From assembly GCA_029783825.1 (NCBI GenBank), contig JAREIK010000715.1, forward strand, positions 39,578 to 103,577: a stretch of DNA of 64,000 bases, written 5' to 3'. The translations under genes and the position numbers were made by a program. Below, one piece after another: positions 34,900 to 48,110 of the stretch. The stretch comes from Sapria himalayana (Eukaryota > Streptophyta > Magnoliopsida > Malpighiales > Rafflesiaceae). The notes under the pieces are model-generated. The model was not told the origin of the DNA. It was given only the letters and a program-made list of their open reading frames with translations, and made no database searches. Within the stretch, counting starts at the first letter, position 1. Each line of letters starts with the position of its first letter.

Positions 34900-36613
34900 T
34901 GTCTATCTATCTTTTGGTTTATCTATCTATATATATTTCTATATATCTATTTTTCTATCTATTTATTTATCTATCTGTCTATCTATATGTCTTTCTATCT
35001 GTCTATCTATTTGTATTTATATTTCTATTTCTATCTGTCTATCTATGTGTTTATGTATCTGTCTATCTATTGATAGATATATCAATCTAATAATCTATCA
35101 ATCAATCGGTCTATCTATCTGTCTGTCTGTCTTTATATCTATCAATCTATCTATCTGACTATCAATCAATCAATCTATCTATCTATTAATCTCCTTTCAA
35201 TCTATATATTAATCTTTATATCAATCTTTCTTGTAATCCATCTATCTTTCTATTAATCCATCTATCTATCTATTTATTTGTTTAACTATCGGTCTATAAA
35301 TCTATTTATCAATTTGTCTATTTATTGATCTATCTAATTTTATGTGTATCAATCTATTTATCAATTTGTCTGTCTATATAACTATCAATTTTTCTCTTTT
35401 TATTTGTTTGTATGTCCTTTTGTCTATCTAATAATCTATCTATTTGTGTATCCATATATATATATCTGTCTATCTGTCTTTCTATCTATCTACTTTTCAA
35501 TCTTTCTATCTACCTATCTATCTATCTGTCTGTCTGTCTATCAATCTTTCTATCCATGTATTTATGTATCTATCTATCTATCTATCTCTCTGTATTTCTA
35601 TTTATCTATCTGTCTATCTATCTTTCTATCTATCTATCTAATTTTCTACCTATATTTCTTTCTATATATTTATCTGTCTATTTATTTATAGATCTATTTA
35701 TTAATCTATCTATCAATATGTCAATCAATCTTTTTATCATTCTATCTATCAATCTTTTTATCTATTTGAATATCTATCAATATATCTATCTATATGTCTA
35801 TCTATATATTTATCTGTCTGTCTATCAATCTATCTGTCTATCTAACTTTCTATCAATCTGTTTATCTATATGCTTATAAATCTATGTATAAAACAATCTT
35901 TCTTTCTCTCTATCAGTATATCTATCTATCTATTTGATTTTCTCTTTGTTTGTATGTCTATCTATCTGCCAATTTTTTGTCTATCTTTCTATATGCCTGC
36001 TTATTTGTTTGTCTGCCTATATAACTATCTATCTATCTATCTATATAACTATTTTGTGTCTATTTGTATATCTATCTACATGTCTTTCTATCTGTCTATC
36101 TATATATCTATCTATCAATATGCCTATCTTCTTGTCAATCTATCTATTTTTTATCTATCTATCTATTTATCTATCTATCTTTCTATCGATCTGTCTATAT
36201 ATCTATCTATCTATAAGTATATCTATCTGTCTATGTATCTATATATCTATCTATTTGTCTGTCTGTCTATCTTTCTATCTGTGTATCTATGAATCTATCT
36301 CTATATTTATCTATCTGTCTATATATCTATCTATCTTTCTATCTATCTATCTGTCTATCTACCTATCTATCTATCTATTTATATATCTATCTATGTTTCT
36401 ATATAATAATATGTCAATCTATCTGTTTATCTATCTATCTATCCATCTATCTATCTATCTATTTATCTAAATATTTAGCTATCTATCTATCTATTTATCT
36501 ATCTTTCTCTCATTCTATCTATTAATCACTCTATTAATTTTTCTATCATTATGTTTATCAATATTTTTATAATTCTATCTATCAATCTATCTATCTATTT
36601 GTCTAACTATCAT

Positions 36614-36653
<40 letters not shown>

Positions 36654-38005
36654 ATATGCCTATCTATTCTATCTATATGTGTCTATTAATCTATGTATTA
36701 ACTATCTATCTATCTTTATGACTGTTTGCCTATCTATTTATCTATCAGTTTGTCTATCTCTTTATCTGTTTATTTTTCTATCTGCCTATTTGTTTGTTGT
36801 CAAACTTCTATCTACCGACATACGTGATTAACTGCCTACATAACTGCCCACTATCTATGTCTCTATCAATATAATTAACTATCTATCTCTCTATCTATTT
36901 GTATGTCAATTTGTCTATCTGTATGTTTGTCTATTTCTCCTTCCACCTATCTTTCTATCTATATGTTTATCTATCCATCTATTGATCTGCTTATCTAATT
37001 GCCTATTATTTTGTCTATCCAGTGTCTATCAAACTTTCTATCAATCTATCAATCAAACTATCTATCAATCCATCTATCAATATGTCTATCAATCTATCTA
37101 TTAAACTATCTATCTATCTGTCTAACTTTTTATCTCTCTATCTATCTATATATCTATTTATCTGTATATCTATCTTTCTATCTTTTTATATATCTTTCTA
37201 TCTATTTGTATGTATATCTACCTATCTATCTATATATCTATCTGTCGATCTATCTATTTATCTATCTATATATCTATCTATCTACTTGTCTATCTATTTG
37301 TTTTCTATATGTGTATATATGTGTCTATCAATCTATCAATCTATCAGTCTATATATGTATCTATCTATCTATTTGTCTATCTATCCATCTTTCTATTTAT
37401 CTATATACCTATCTATATATCTATCTATTTGTCTATCAACGTATCTATCTATCTATCTACATGTCTATCTATCTGTCTATCTATCTATCTCTTTTTCTAA
37501 TAATATGGCTATCTATTTGTCTATCTAACGATTTATCTATTTGTCTATCTAACGATTTATCTATTTGTCTATCAATCAATCTATTTATTTGTCTATCTAT
37601 CTTTCTATCTATTTATCTATCTATCCATTTATTTATTTATTATCAATCAATTTTTCTATCAATATATTTATCTCTCTCTCTTATTCTATCAATATGTCTA
37701 TCATTATGTCAATAAATCAATCAATCTATCTGTCTATCTAACTTTCTATTTATCTATTTATTTTTTTGTTTAAAAATTTATCCTTCAATCTATCCATCAA
37801 TTTGTATGTTTAATGTCTATTTGTCTTTTTATTGTCTATCTATCTATCTTTATAGTTGTTTGTTCGTCTATTAGGCTATCTATCTATCTATCTATTTATT
37901 TTTCTGTCTAATTGAAAAACTGCCTGACTATCTATCTACCTAGATAACTTTCTATCTATCTATTTGTCTGTCTGTATGTCTATCTATCTACCTATCTATC
38001 TATCT
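34242..38005 (+). repeat. Degenerate TATC satellite array, right array part 1
   Basis: 3.8 kb of imperfect CTAT/CTGT/CAAT units on the plus strand, the reverse orientation of the array at 19578-29370. It includes (TA) runs at about 34871-34896 and 36613-36651 and non-tetranucleotide patches near 36820 and 37910. All long frames with L-S-I-Y repeats are by-products of the stop-free repeat. Confidence 0.95.
37990..38005. repeat. Left target-site duplication of the LINE
   Basis: ACCTATCTATCTATCT, repeated exactly at 40738-40753 on the other side of the LINE. The ACC start makes the match informative within a TATC array. Confidence 0.8.
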
Positions 38006-40737
38006 TTTTTTTTAAATAAGTTTGTTTATTATTTATAGCCCTCTCTTTTGGCAGAGGAATACCATTTGTACAAACTACTTCTACCCTTTACCCTCTTACA
38101 TCCATTCCCCGTTTCTAAAGACTAATCATATAATCTTCCTAGCACTATTAAAATAACGTAAAAACTCTAAGTAAGTCATCAATCTTAACTTTACTCTTTA
38201 CTAAAATGAGTTTCCTACTTTTATCTTTCTAGCGCTTCATGGAACATCCTTCCTATTTTTCTGATATCACCCTTTATATGCTGTATATAACATATTTCCT
38301 GCATAAAATAACAGAAATATCTCCCACTTTGCAAAATTCCTTTCAACCTTGTTGCACATATTCTGCCGAAGCTTTCCTCTTCTATCTGTCCTAGTCCTTG
38401 ACCATCTTTGTTTGCTGATATAGCTTTAGATTCACATCTTGAGTGCCATTTCCAAGCCACTTTGCAGCATCCTGATCTTTGCCGATCTCCTAGACTAGAC
38501 ACTTACCTCTCCTAGGACCTTTTATTTAATACAAACACATGATTCTGAAACTACATGATTTAAACGCTGGTAAAAAAACATAACACATGACTTGACAAAA
38601 TTTTTGCAGACTCTTGCTAGTTACAGACTTCTTTTAATTCCAAGGAATATGATTTGATTACCCCTTTAGTGCTTTCCTGCAAACTCAAAAAAACCTAGAA
38701 ACAAACCAAAGGAGCAAAAAATTCCAGCCCTTACCTTTTCGTTCCCTCATCTTTATCTTGTGAGGTGAACCTTGCAGTGACTGTAAAAGAAACAGCAACT
38801 GGATTTTCTGGTTGTTTATACCATGAACTTCACTGTTAACCTGCAGAGATAGATTCCCCTACAAAGAAGCTACCACAATTCCACATCTTATATTATTATA
38901 CTTTTCTTATTCTATTTTCCATATTCTATTTTCATATTCTTATAATTTTCATATTCCCCTTCACAGCAGCTACTGGATTTTCATATTCTATTTTTTCTGT
39001 TAATACTACCCTTCCTAAATCTTAAATAAGGGAAGGCCTTCCTATCTAGTTTCGCTATTCCTTTTACTTTTTCTAGGCATCGAAACCTCATCAAATTCAT
39101 GTTCACCTCTTATCGAACCTATTCTTGCAAGACTATCTGCCAAAGTATTAGCTTCTCTATATATATGTAAGATTGATGCATTAAGCACATTAATGAGGTT
39201 CAAAATAATTTCCATTTCTTCCTCATACCTCCAAAGAATTATTTTTCCACTTACTAAATCTACCAAAAGCATAGAATCTACTTGAATTTGTATATTTTCT
39301 AAATCTAATTTTTTAGAGACATTTAATCCTATATTCAAAGATTTTATCTCCGAGTGGAGGGCTGAGAATGCTTCTGTAGCCGATGTAAATGCTTGTATCA
39401 CATACCCATTTGAGTCCCTTATTACCCCTCCTCCACCTGCTATACCAGTGTCCCTATTGAAGCTACCATCCGTGTTTAATGATATTTTACCTTTCGGAGG
39501 CCTATTCCAACTTATACTTTTTACCCATCCCTGTTTAGTATTTGTAATAGCGAGGCCCCAGAACATTCCAGCTACCTTATTTAAACAGGAACCATCAACT
39601 TTTATAGGGTTTATACTTGATATATTTCTGATTTCTTTAATTATATCTTTTATAATTTCATTTGAATTCATTCTTATGCCCTCAAATTTACTCTTATTAT
39701 GAGCTTTCCATAGGCACTATATTGCTATATGAAGTAGATTCTGAGTGAGCTAATTTTTAATGTAACTTCTAGGGTTTAGAATTCCCCAACTCTTAATTCT
39801 ATCAATTATTCTATCTTCTTTTTTACTTATTTGTAACTAGTCTCCTAATTCCCTCCAGACTGCTGCAGCGATTCTTCCACTTGAAAGTAGATGATCCATT
39901 GATTCTTCATCTGCAAAGCAACATTCACATCTGGCGGCCATTTTAACACCTTTTCTTTTCACATTAGTGTCCACAGGCAGTGCATTTACCTAGAACTTTC
40001 CATGCCAGCGAGCACTTTTTCAGTGGAATACCTGCTCTCCAGGCCCATTTAAATAAAGACTGCATGGGTTTTTTCATTCTTATCAATTCTTTTGCTGACT
40101 TTAGCGTGAAATTACCTTGTGGATTAAGGGTCCATATCCATCCCGATTTATTCAGTAATGAGTGAGCATCTACTATTTCCTTTTGTTTTTCCAATGCTTT
40201 CTAGCTATTTGATTTCTACTTAATGCGATTCTGTTCTTGTTCTAGATATTTTGCTCGCATATATTTTGCCCAAAGGGAATCATTTTCTTTTAACCTCCAC
40301 CATCCTTTGTAGTCCCAAGTAGCCGCCATGTCCTGTAAATTAATGATGCCTAAACCCACTTCCGCCTTAGGATAACAGATGTCTTTCCAATTTTTCCAGT
40401 GAATTTTCTGCTTTCCATTTTTTTCCCCATAAAAAATTTGCCATTTCCATCTCTAGTTTATTTGTAAATTTCTTAGGTGGGTGTATGACTGATATAATAT
40501 GTACCACTGTACTTTGAAGAACATGGGAGATTAATGTAATCCTCCCACCAAAACCTAATAGATCTACTTTCCAACCTGCTATTTTCCTTCTCATTTTATC
40601 TTGTAAAGGCGTTAGATAATTTTCTTTCAGCCTTCCTTCATATATCGGACAACCTAAATATACTAAAGCATCTTTTTTATGTTTAAAACCCGTTATGTTT
40701 TTAATTTTTTTACCACTTTTTCGGAAGATTTTTTTTT
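38006..40737 (-). mobile_element. 5'-truncated LINE inserted in the TATC array
   Basis: A non-LTR retrotransposon copy of 2.7 kb. On the minus strand its 3' end is a poly(A) tract (T run at 38006-38013), preceded by an untranslated region of about 1 kb (38020-39041). Upstream come RNase H, zf-RVT and the C-terminal part of reverse transcriptase. The copy is cut at its 5' side within the reverse transcriptase, as is usual for incomplete target-primed reverse transcription. A 16-bp direct duplication flanks it. Confidence 0.92.
39042..40735 (-). pseudogene. LINE ORF2 remnant: RT C-terminus, zf-RVT, RNase H
   Basis: Reading right to left on the minus strand. Reverse transcriptase C-terminal part: YLGCPIYEGRLKENYLTPLQ, MRRKIAGWKVDLLGFGGRIT, LISHVLQSTVVHIISVI and a NFLWGKKW block (about 40680-40370). 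The zf-RVT domain: WIWTLNPQGNFTLKSAKELI, WAWRAGIPLKKCSLAWKVLG, CTACGH (40194-39964). The RNase H domain: WNRPPKGKISLNTDGSFN, GGGGVIRDSNGYVIQAF, a HSEIKSLNIGL block, VDSMLLVDLVSG, LHIYREANTLADSLARIG (39671-39042). The DGS, E and DS acidic positions expected of RNase H are visible. The three blocks are in different frames or separated by stops, so the protein is dead. The plus-strand frames in this area are shadows. Confidence 0.9.
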
Positions 40738-43700
40738 ACCTATCTATCTATCTATTTGACTTTCTATCTAACTATCTATATATTTGTATATCTATCTGTC
40801 TATCTATCTATCTATCTATCTAAATGTATATCTATCTATCTATTTATCTGGTTATCTACTTTTATATTTTCTTTTCTAACTATTTATTTAACTATTTATA
40901 TTACTATCTGACTATCTATCTGTTTATCTATCTATTTATTTATTTATCTATATTTCTATCTATCTATCTATCTACCTATCACTCTATCATTCTATTTGTA
41001 AATCTATCTATCTAACTATATATCTACCTATCTATCTGCATGTCTGTCTATTTGTCTAATAATCTGTCTAACTATTAGTCTATCTATATGTCTATATATT
41101 TTTCTATCAATTAGCTTATCAATCACTAAATCTATCTATCTATCTATCCATATATTTATCAATCTATATATCAAATTATCTAACAAGATGTCTATCAATT
41201 GGTCTTTCAATCTATGAATAATTATGTCTATCAATCTCTCTATCAATTAATCTATCATGTTTTCCATCTATATGTTTTCTATCTATCAATCAATAAATCT
41301 TTCTCTATATCAATCTACCTATCAATCTGTCTATAAACTATCTATTTAGATGTCTATTTATTTTTCTATTGTCCGTCTATCTATCTTTTTGTATATTTAT
41401 TTTCCTTTCTGTGTATTTATCTATCTATCTATATATCTACATTTGTGTCAGTCTATTTGCCTACCTGATTGTCTTCCAACCTGGCTACTTACCTATCTAG
41501 CTATCAATTTGTGTGTATATCTATCTGTCTGTTTGCCTGTCTATCTATCTATTGTTCTTTTTATCTGTATATCTATATTTCTATCTATCTATCTGTCTAT
41601 CTACTTGTTTATCTATTTATATATCTATCTTTGTATCTTTTTGTATATCTTTTTGTCTATCTATCTCTCAATCTATTTATATGTATATCTACTTGTCTAT
41701 CTTTTTGTATATCGATCTATCTATCTATTTATCTATATTTGTTTCTATCTATCTTTCTATCAATTAATCTATCTGTGTATCGATCTGTCTATCTATATTT
41801 TTATTTTTTTGTCTATTTATCTTCTTGTCTATATATCTATCTATCCATCGAATTATATGTATATTTATTTTTTTTTATATCTATCTTTCAATCTTTCTAT
41901 CTACATATTAATATATCTATCTATCTATCTATTTACTTATCTACATATCTAACTATTTATGTATCCAACTAACTATCTACCTATAATCTATTTGTCTAAT
42001 AATCTATCAATCTATCTTTGTATCTATTTCTCTATGTATCTGTTTATCTATCTATCTATCTATCTAACTATCTATATGTCTATCAATTTGTTTATCAATA
42101 TATCTAACAATTTATCAATCAATCTATCTATCTATCAATTTTTTTATCAATATGTCTATCAATCAATCTATCTTTCAATAATTATGTCTAACATTATGTC
42201 CATCTATCTTTCTATCTAAATATCTATCTATTTGTCTATATATTTATTTGGCTATTTATATGGCCATCTATCAATCTATCTATCTGTATATCAATCTATC
42301 TATATTTATGTGTATCGATCTCTCTCTCTCAATTAGTTTATCAAACTATCTATCTATCAATTTATTTGTATTTCTATCAGTTTTCTATCTGTATTTTTGT
42401 TTGTTTGTCTTTTTATTTATCTATCTCTCTATCTATCTATCATTCTATTTGTCTATCTTTCTACCTACCTGACTATCTACCTTCCAATCAGGTTGCTTGT
42501 TTGTCTATTTATCTTTCTATCGGTATGTCTATCTACATGTCTCTCTATCTCACTATTTATCTATCTGTCTATCTATATATTTGTCTATCTATATGATTAT
42601 CAATTTATCTATCTATCTATATGTCTGTCTTAATATCTATCTTTATAACAATATATCTATCTGTCTTAATATCTATATTTATAACTAACTATCTATCTGT
42701 CTATCTAGTTGTCTATCTATATGTATATCTATCAATCAATCAATATTTATGTCTATCTTTCTAAGTTTCTCTTTCTCTCTATCTGTCTATTTATATATCT
42801 AACTATCTATATATCTATCATTTTATCTATTTATCAATCTATCTATATAACTATCTATCCTTTTATTTGTCTATATCTATTATTATCTATCGGTCATCTA
42901 TCTGTCTAGCTATCTATGTATTAATCTGACTATCTATCTATATATCTAATTATCTATCTATCCATCTATCTATCTATCTGTCTATCTGTCTGTCTGCCTG
43001 CCTTCCTGTCTTTCTATCTATATGTATATCTATCTATCTTTCTAACTATCTGTCTATCTATCTGTTTATCTTTCTTTCTATCTATCTGTCTATTTATCTA
43101 TCTTTCTATCTAACTATCTATTTATCTCTCTATCAATCTATCTCTCTATCTATCTTTCTATCTATCTATCTAAATATATTTCTTTCTATCTATCGATTTA
43201 TCTATTTTTTTTATCTATTTAACTATCTATCTATATATTTGTCAAATAATCTGTCAATTAAATTATTTATTTGTCTATCTATTTTTTTGTATAACTATTA
43301 GTCTATAAATATGTCTATCTATTTTTTTGTATAACTATTAGTCTATAAATATGTCTATCTATATATCTTTTAATCAGTCTATCAATCTATCTATCAATCA
43401 GTTTATCTATATGTCTATCAATTTGTCTATCTATTAGTCTATAATTCTATTTATCAATCTTCTATCAATCTATAATTCAATCAGTCTATTAGTCTGTCTC
43501 TGGATTTGTCTATAAATCTTTTTATTTATCTTTCTTTTAGTTTATCTTTCTATCTATCTATCGATCAATCGGACTATCAATCTTTTTATGTATCTATCTT
43601 TCTTTCTTTCAATTTATTTGTGTCTATCTTTCATATATCTATCTGTCTATATGTCTATCTATTTGTATAAAAATCTATTGATCTATCTCTCTATCTATTT

Positions 43701-44792
43701 GTTATCTATCTTTTTATCTATCATTCTATCAACTTGTCTATCTATTTCTATCTCTATCAATCTGTCTATCAATCTATCTATCAATCTGTCTATCAATCTG
43801 TCTATCTAACTTTCTTTCAATTTATCTATCAATCTGTCTATCAATAAGTCTATCAATATATCTATCAATCTGTCTATTAATGTGTCTGCCAAACTTTCTA
43901 TCAATAGGTCATTAATCTTTCTATCATTTTATTTATTAATATATCTATCTATTTGTATATCTATCAAGATATCTATCTATATGTCTATATATCTATCAGC
44001 ATATCTATCTATATGTCTATCATTCTATCGATCTTTCCATCTTTTTTTCTAGCTATCTATCTTTCTTTCTAACAATCTATCTTTCTAACAATCTATCTAT
44101 CTATGTGTCTATAATTTATGTATCAAACTATCTATTTATTTATCTGTTTGTCGATCTATCTATCTGTATGTTTGTCTATCTTTTTGTTTGTTTGTTTGTC
44201 TATCTATCTACCTATATTTTGTCTGCCTATCTATTTATCTTGCCTCCATGCCTAATTGTATGCCGACCTTATTACCTGCCCATCTTTCTGTCTATCTATC
44301 TGACTATCTATCTATCTGGCCACTAGTTATGTGTCTCTTTGTCTATCTATCAATTTTTCTTTCTGTTTGTCTAACTATTTGTCTATCTATTTGTCTATCT
44401 AAATTTCTTTCTATTAATCTATCTATCTACCTATCTACTTGTCTATCTATCAATCTATTATCTATCTATCTATCTATATTTCTTTCTAACTATCTATCTT
44501 TCTATTGGTTTATCTATATGTCTATTTTTTATCTATCTATCTATATATCTATCTGTCTATCTATCTATATATCTATCTATGTGTCTATCTATCTATTTAT
44601 CTATCTAAGTATCTATCTAATAATCTGTCAATCAATCTATCTATCTAACTATATGTCTATCTATCTTTAAATCTATTTATCTATATATCTTTCAAACTTT
44701 CTATATATCTATCTATCATTCTATTATCAATATTTTTATCAATCTATTTATCAATATATTTATCAATCTTTCTATCTTTCTAACTATCAATT

Positions 44793-44865
<73 letters not shown>

Positions 44866-46224
44866 AACTATTTATCTATATATCTATTTGTTATATATTC
44901 ATCTATCAATCTATTAGTCTATTACCCTATCAATCTATCTATGTGTCTAACAAACTATGTGTCAAACTATTTATCTATCTTTCTATTTGTCTGTCTAACA
45001 TTTTTCTATTTGTCTGTCTCTTTGTTTTCCTGTCTGTCTAATTACCTATATGTTTGCATGTATTTATGTCTATCTATATGCCTACCTGATTATCTACCTA
45101 CTTTACTGCCTGCCAATCTGTCTGTCTATCTATCTAATTATCTATCTATCCATCTTAATATTTGTGTGTCTATTTGTCTATCTATCTATTTGTCTTTCAA
45201 TGTTTCTAACTATATATATATCTATCTATATGCCCATCTACTCGTCTATCTATCTATTTATTATCTATCTATTTGTCTTTCTATCTATATATCTATTTGT
45301 CTATCTATCTGCCAATCTATTTTTCTATCTATCTGTCGATCAAACTATTTGTCTATCTATCTATCTATCAATCATTATATGTGTCTATCTATCTTTCTAT
45401 CTATTTTTAAATATATTTATTTGTGAATCTAGATTTCTATCTATCAATATGTGTAACTATGTGTTTATCTATATATCTATCTATATGTCTATCTATATAT
45501 CTACCTATCTTTCTATTTATCTATGTATATATATGTCTATCATTCTATCTATCTATATGTCTGTCTGTCAATCTGTCTATTTTTCCGTCTATATTTTTGT
45601 TTATCTATTTATCTGTCTATCTATATATCTATCTATCTCTCTATCTATAGATCTATATGTCTATCTATATGTCAATTATCTATCTATCTTTCTTTATTTC
45701 TTTCTATATATCTTTCTATTAATCTATCCGTATAACTATTTGAATATCTTTCTGCCTAACATTCTATCTATCTATCTTTATTTTTATCTATCTATATATT
45801 TTTTTATCTATCTATCTATATATGTCTATCTAATTTTAAATCTATCGATCTCATAATATTTCTATCTTTCTATCTAATAATCTGACAATCTATCAACCTA
45901 TATATCTGCCTATCTATCTCTCTATCTATCTATATATCTAACTATATATCTATATATTTATCTATCTATATATATATCTATCTATATATCTATCTATCCA
46001 TCTATCAATCTGTCTTTCTAATAGTTTATCAATTTGTCTATCTAATTTCTATCAATTTATTTATCAATTTATCAATCAATCTGTCTATCAATTTATCTAT
46101 CAAAGACTATCAATCCATTTTATCAATCTGTCTATTATTCTGTCTATCAATCTGTCTATTATTCTGTCTATCAATCTATCTATTATTCTATCTATCGATC
46201 TATTTATCAATCAATCTATCAATC

Positions 46225-46259
<35 letters not shown>

Positions 46260-47059
46260 CTGTCTATCTATCTGTCTATCTAGCTATCTTTCTATCTATC
46301 TATATATATGTCTCTTTATCTGTATATCTTTATTTCTATCTATTTATATATCTTTCTATCTATTTGTATGTCACTCTATTTATCTATCTATCAATCTATC
46401 TGTCCATCTGCCTATCTATCTATGTATCTACTTGTCTATCTATATGTCTCTCTATCTGTCTATCTATATATATCTATCTATTTATTTACATATCTTTCTA
46501 TTTATCTATTTACCTATCTATATATCTTTCTATCTGTTTATTTAACTATTTATCTATCTATTTGTCTATATTTCTAATAATATGTCAATTTATTTGTCTA
46601 CCTACCTATCTATCTATTTGTTTATCTATCTGTCTATCTATCTATCCATCCATCTATTTATTAATCTGTCTATCAACCTATCTTTCAATGTCTATCAATC
46701 TATCTATAAATCTTTCTATCATAATGTCTATCAATCTGTCTATCATTATGTTTATCAATTAATCAATCTATCTATCTATCTATATATCTATTTATCTTAA
46801 TGTCTATAAATCTATTTATCAATTTGTTTATTAAATTGTCAGTTTATATGTCTATTTGTCTTTCTTGTCTATTTATGTCTTTCTATTTGTTTGTTTTTCT
46901 ATCAGTCTATCTATCTGTCTGTCTGTCAATCCCTTTGTTTGTCTGTCTATCTATCTACCTACATGACTGTCTACCTATCTCGCTGGCAGCCTATCTACCT
47001 ATTTGTTTGTCTATCTTTCTCTCTACCTATCTATCTTTCTAGTTCACTTTTTTGATTTG

Positions 47060-47114
<55 letters not shown>

Positions 47115-47491
47115 ACTTATTTATTGATCTGCCTACCTATCTTTCTATCTATCTTTCTATCTATCTTTCTATCTATCTATCTATCTATCTATATATCTTC
47201 TATCTATTTATCTGTCTATATTACTATTTATCTATCTACCTATCTCTCAATCTTTCTATTTATCTATCTATCTAAATATCTAACTAACTAACTATCTATC
47301 TATCTATCTATTGTCTAATAATCTCTCTATCTATTTGTCTAATAATCTCTCTATCTATTTGTCTATCTATATCTCTATTTATATGTCTATCTATTTATCC
47401 ATCTATCAATCGATCTATCTATACATCTATCTATCTATCTATCTATCAAACTATCTATCAATATGTCTTTCAATCTGTCAATCATTATGTC
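40738..47491 (+). repeat. Degenerate TATC satellite array, right array part 2
   Basis: 6.8 kb continuation beginning with the right copy of the LINE target duplication (40738-40753). Contains (TA) runs at about 44797-44863, 46228-46255 and 47073-47111, stretches of CTGTCTATCAAT units, and five segments of GC-richer punctuation sequence near 41455, 42455, 44222, 45075 and 46945. It ends directly at a CACTA terminus (47492). Frames up to 268 codons long are repeat artefacts. Confidence 0.95.
45075..45130 (+). repeat. Punctuation segment of the satellite (best copy, right array)
   Basis: TATGCCTACCTGATTATCT then CTACTTTACTGCCTGCCAAT, translating as CLPDYLPTLLPANLSVYLSN. Compare LASMPNCMPTLLPAHLSVYL at 44222 and CLPECMLALLHAYLS on the minus strand at 25160. 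Confidence 0.7.
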
Positions 47492-48110
47492 CACTACAAA
47501 AAATTGTCAATTTATATAATGAAATTTAGATAGGGAATAATTCCTAGCTAAATAGTGAGTAATTAGCTAGGGAATAGCAAGAAATTTTTGATATAATATT
47601 GAAATAAATTTTCAAGGATTAATGACTATTAGCGATGGAACTTGTTGATTCAGTATTTTTCGTCAATTTTAGTGACGGATCTTCCCTATCTAATCTAGCG
47701 ATGGATTTAGCGTCGGAATTTCTCTAGCTAATTAGAATGAGATATTATCCGCAGAAAAAAAATTTTCTAAATTTTTTTGCATTGAAAAGTGGGAAATATA
47801 GTAATGGAATTAGCTACGAAATTAGCAATGGATTTCCCTAGCTAATTAGATCATGACATAATCCGTCACTACTTTTTCATTGATTTCCCCACAATTAAAT
47901 GCGGAAAATTTAGCTGATGAAATTAGTGACAAATTCTCCCTAGCTAATTAGATTGAGACATTATCATTATATGAATGTTTTTTTCTAATTATATTTTTTT
48001 TGCAAGTGATTATACCTTAAATAATAATTTTTACAAAATATATGCATTTAGCTAGAGATTTTTCCCTAGCTTTTGTGCTGGGAATAATTTCCATCGCTAA
48101 TCTTTAATTA
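47492..48110. repeat. CACTA subterminal repeats (Y end)
   Basis: Degenerate units with AGCTAGGGAAT, AGCGATGGATTT, CGTCGGAATTTC and TCCCTAGCTAATTAGA, starting with the terminal CACTACAAAAAATT. Alternating orientation of TAGCTAGGGA and TCCCTAGCTA is visible. Confidence 0.85.

Noticed and set aside
38221..38502. 93-codon minus-strand frame in the LINE
   Set aside because: It lies between the RNase H stop and the poly(A) tract, i.e. in the LINE 3' untranslated region, with no recognisable domain.
19578..47491. CRISPR-like or origin-like interpretation of the spaced repeats
   Set aside because: Repeats are contiguous degenerate tetranucleotides in a plant genome, with no conserved repeat plus unique spacer pattern.
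34182..47529. Plus-strand frames up to 268 codons with YLSIYLSI repeats, looking like membrane proteins
   Set aside because: Same cause as in the left array: stop-free TATC repeats. The hydrophobic pattern is imposed by the DNA repeat. The LINE and CACTA boundaries cut through them.
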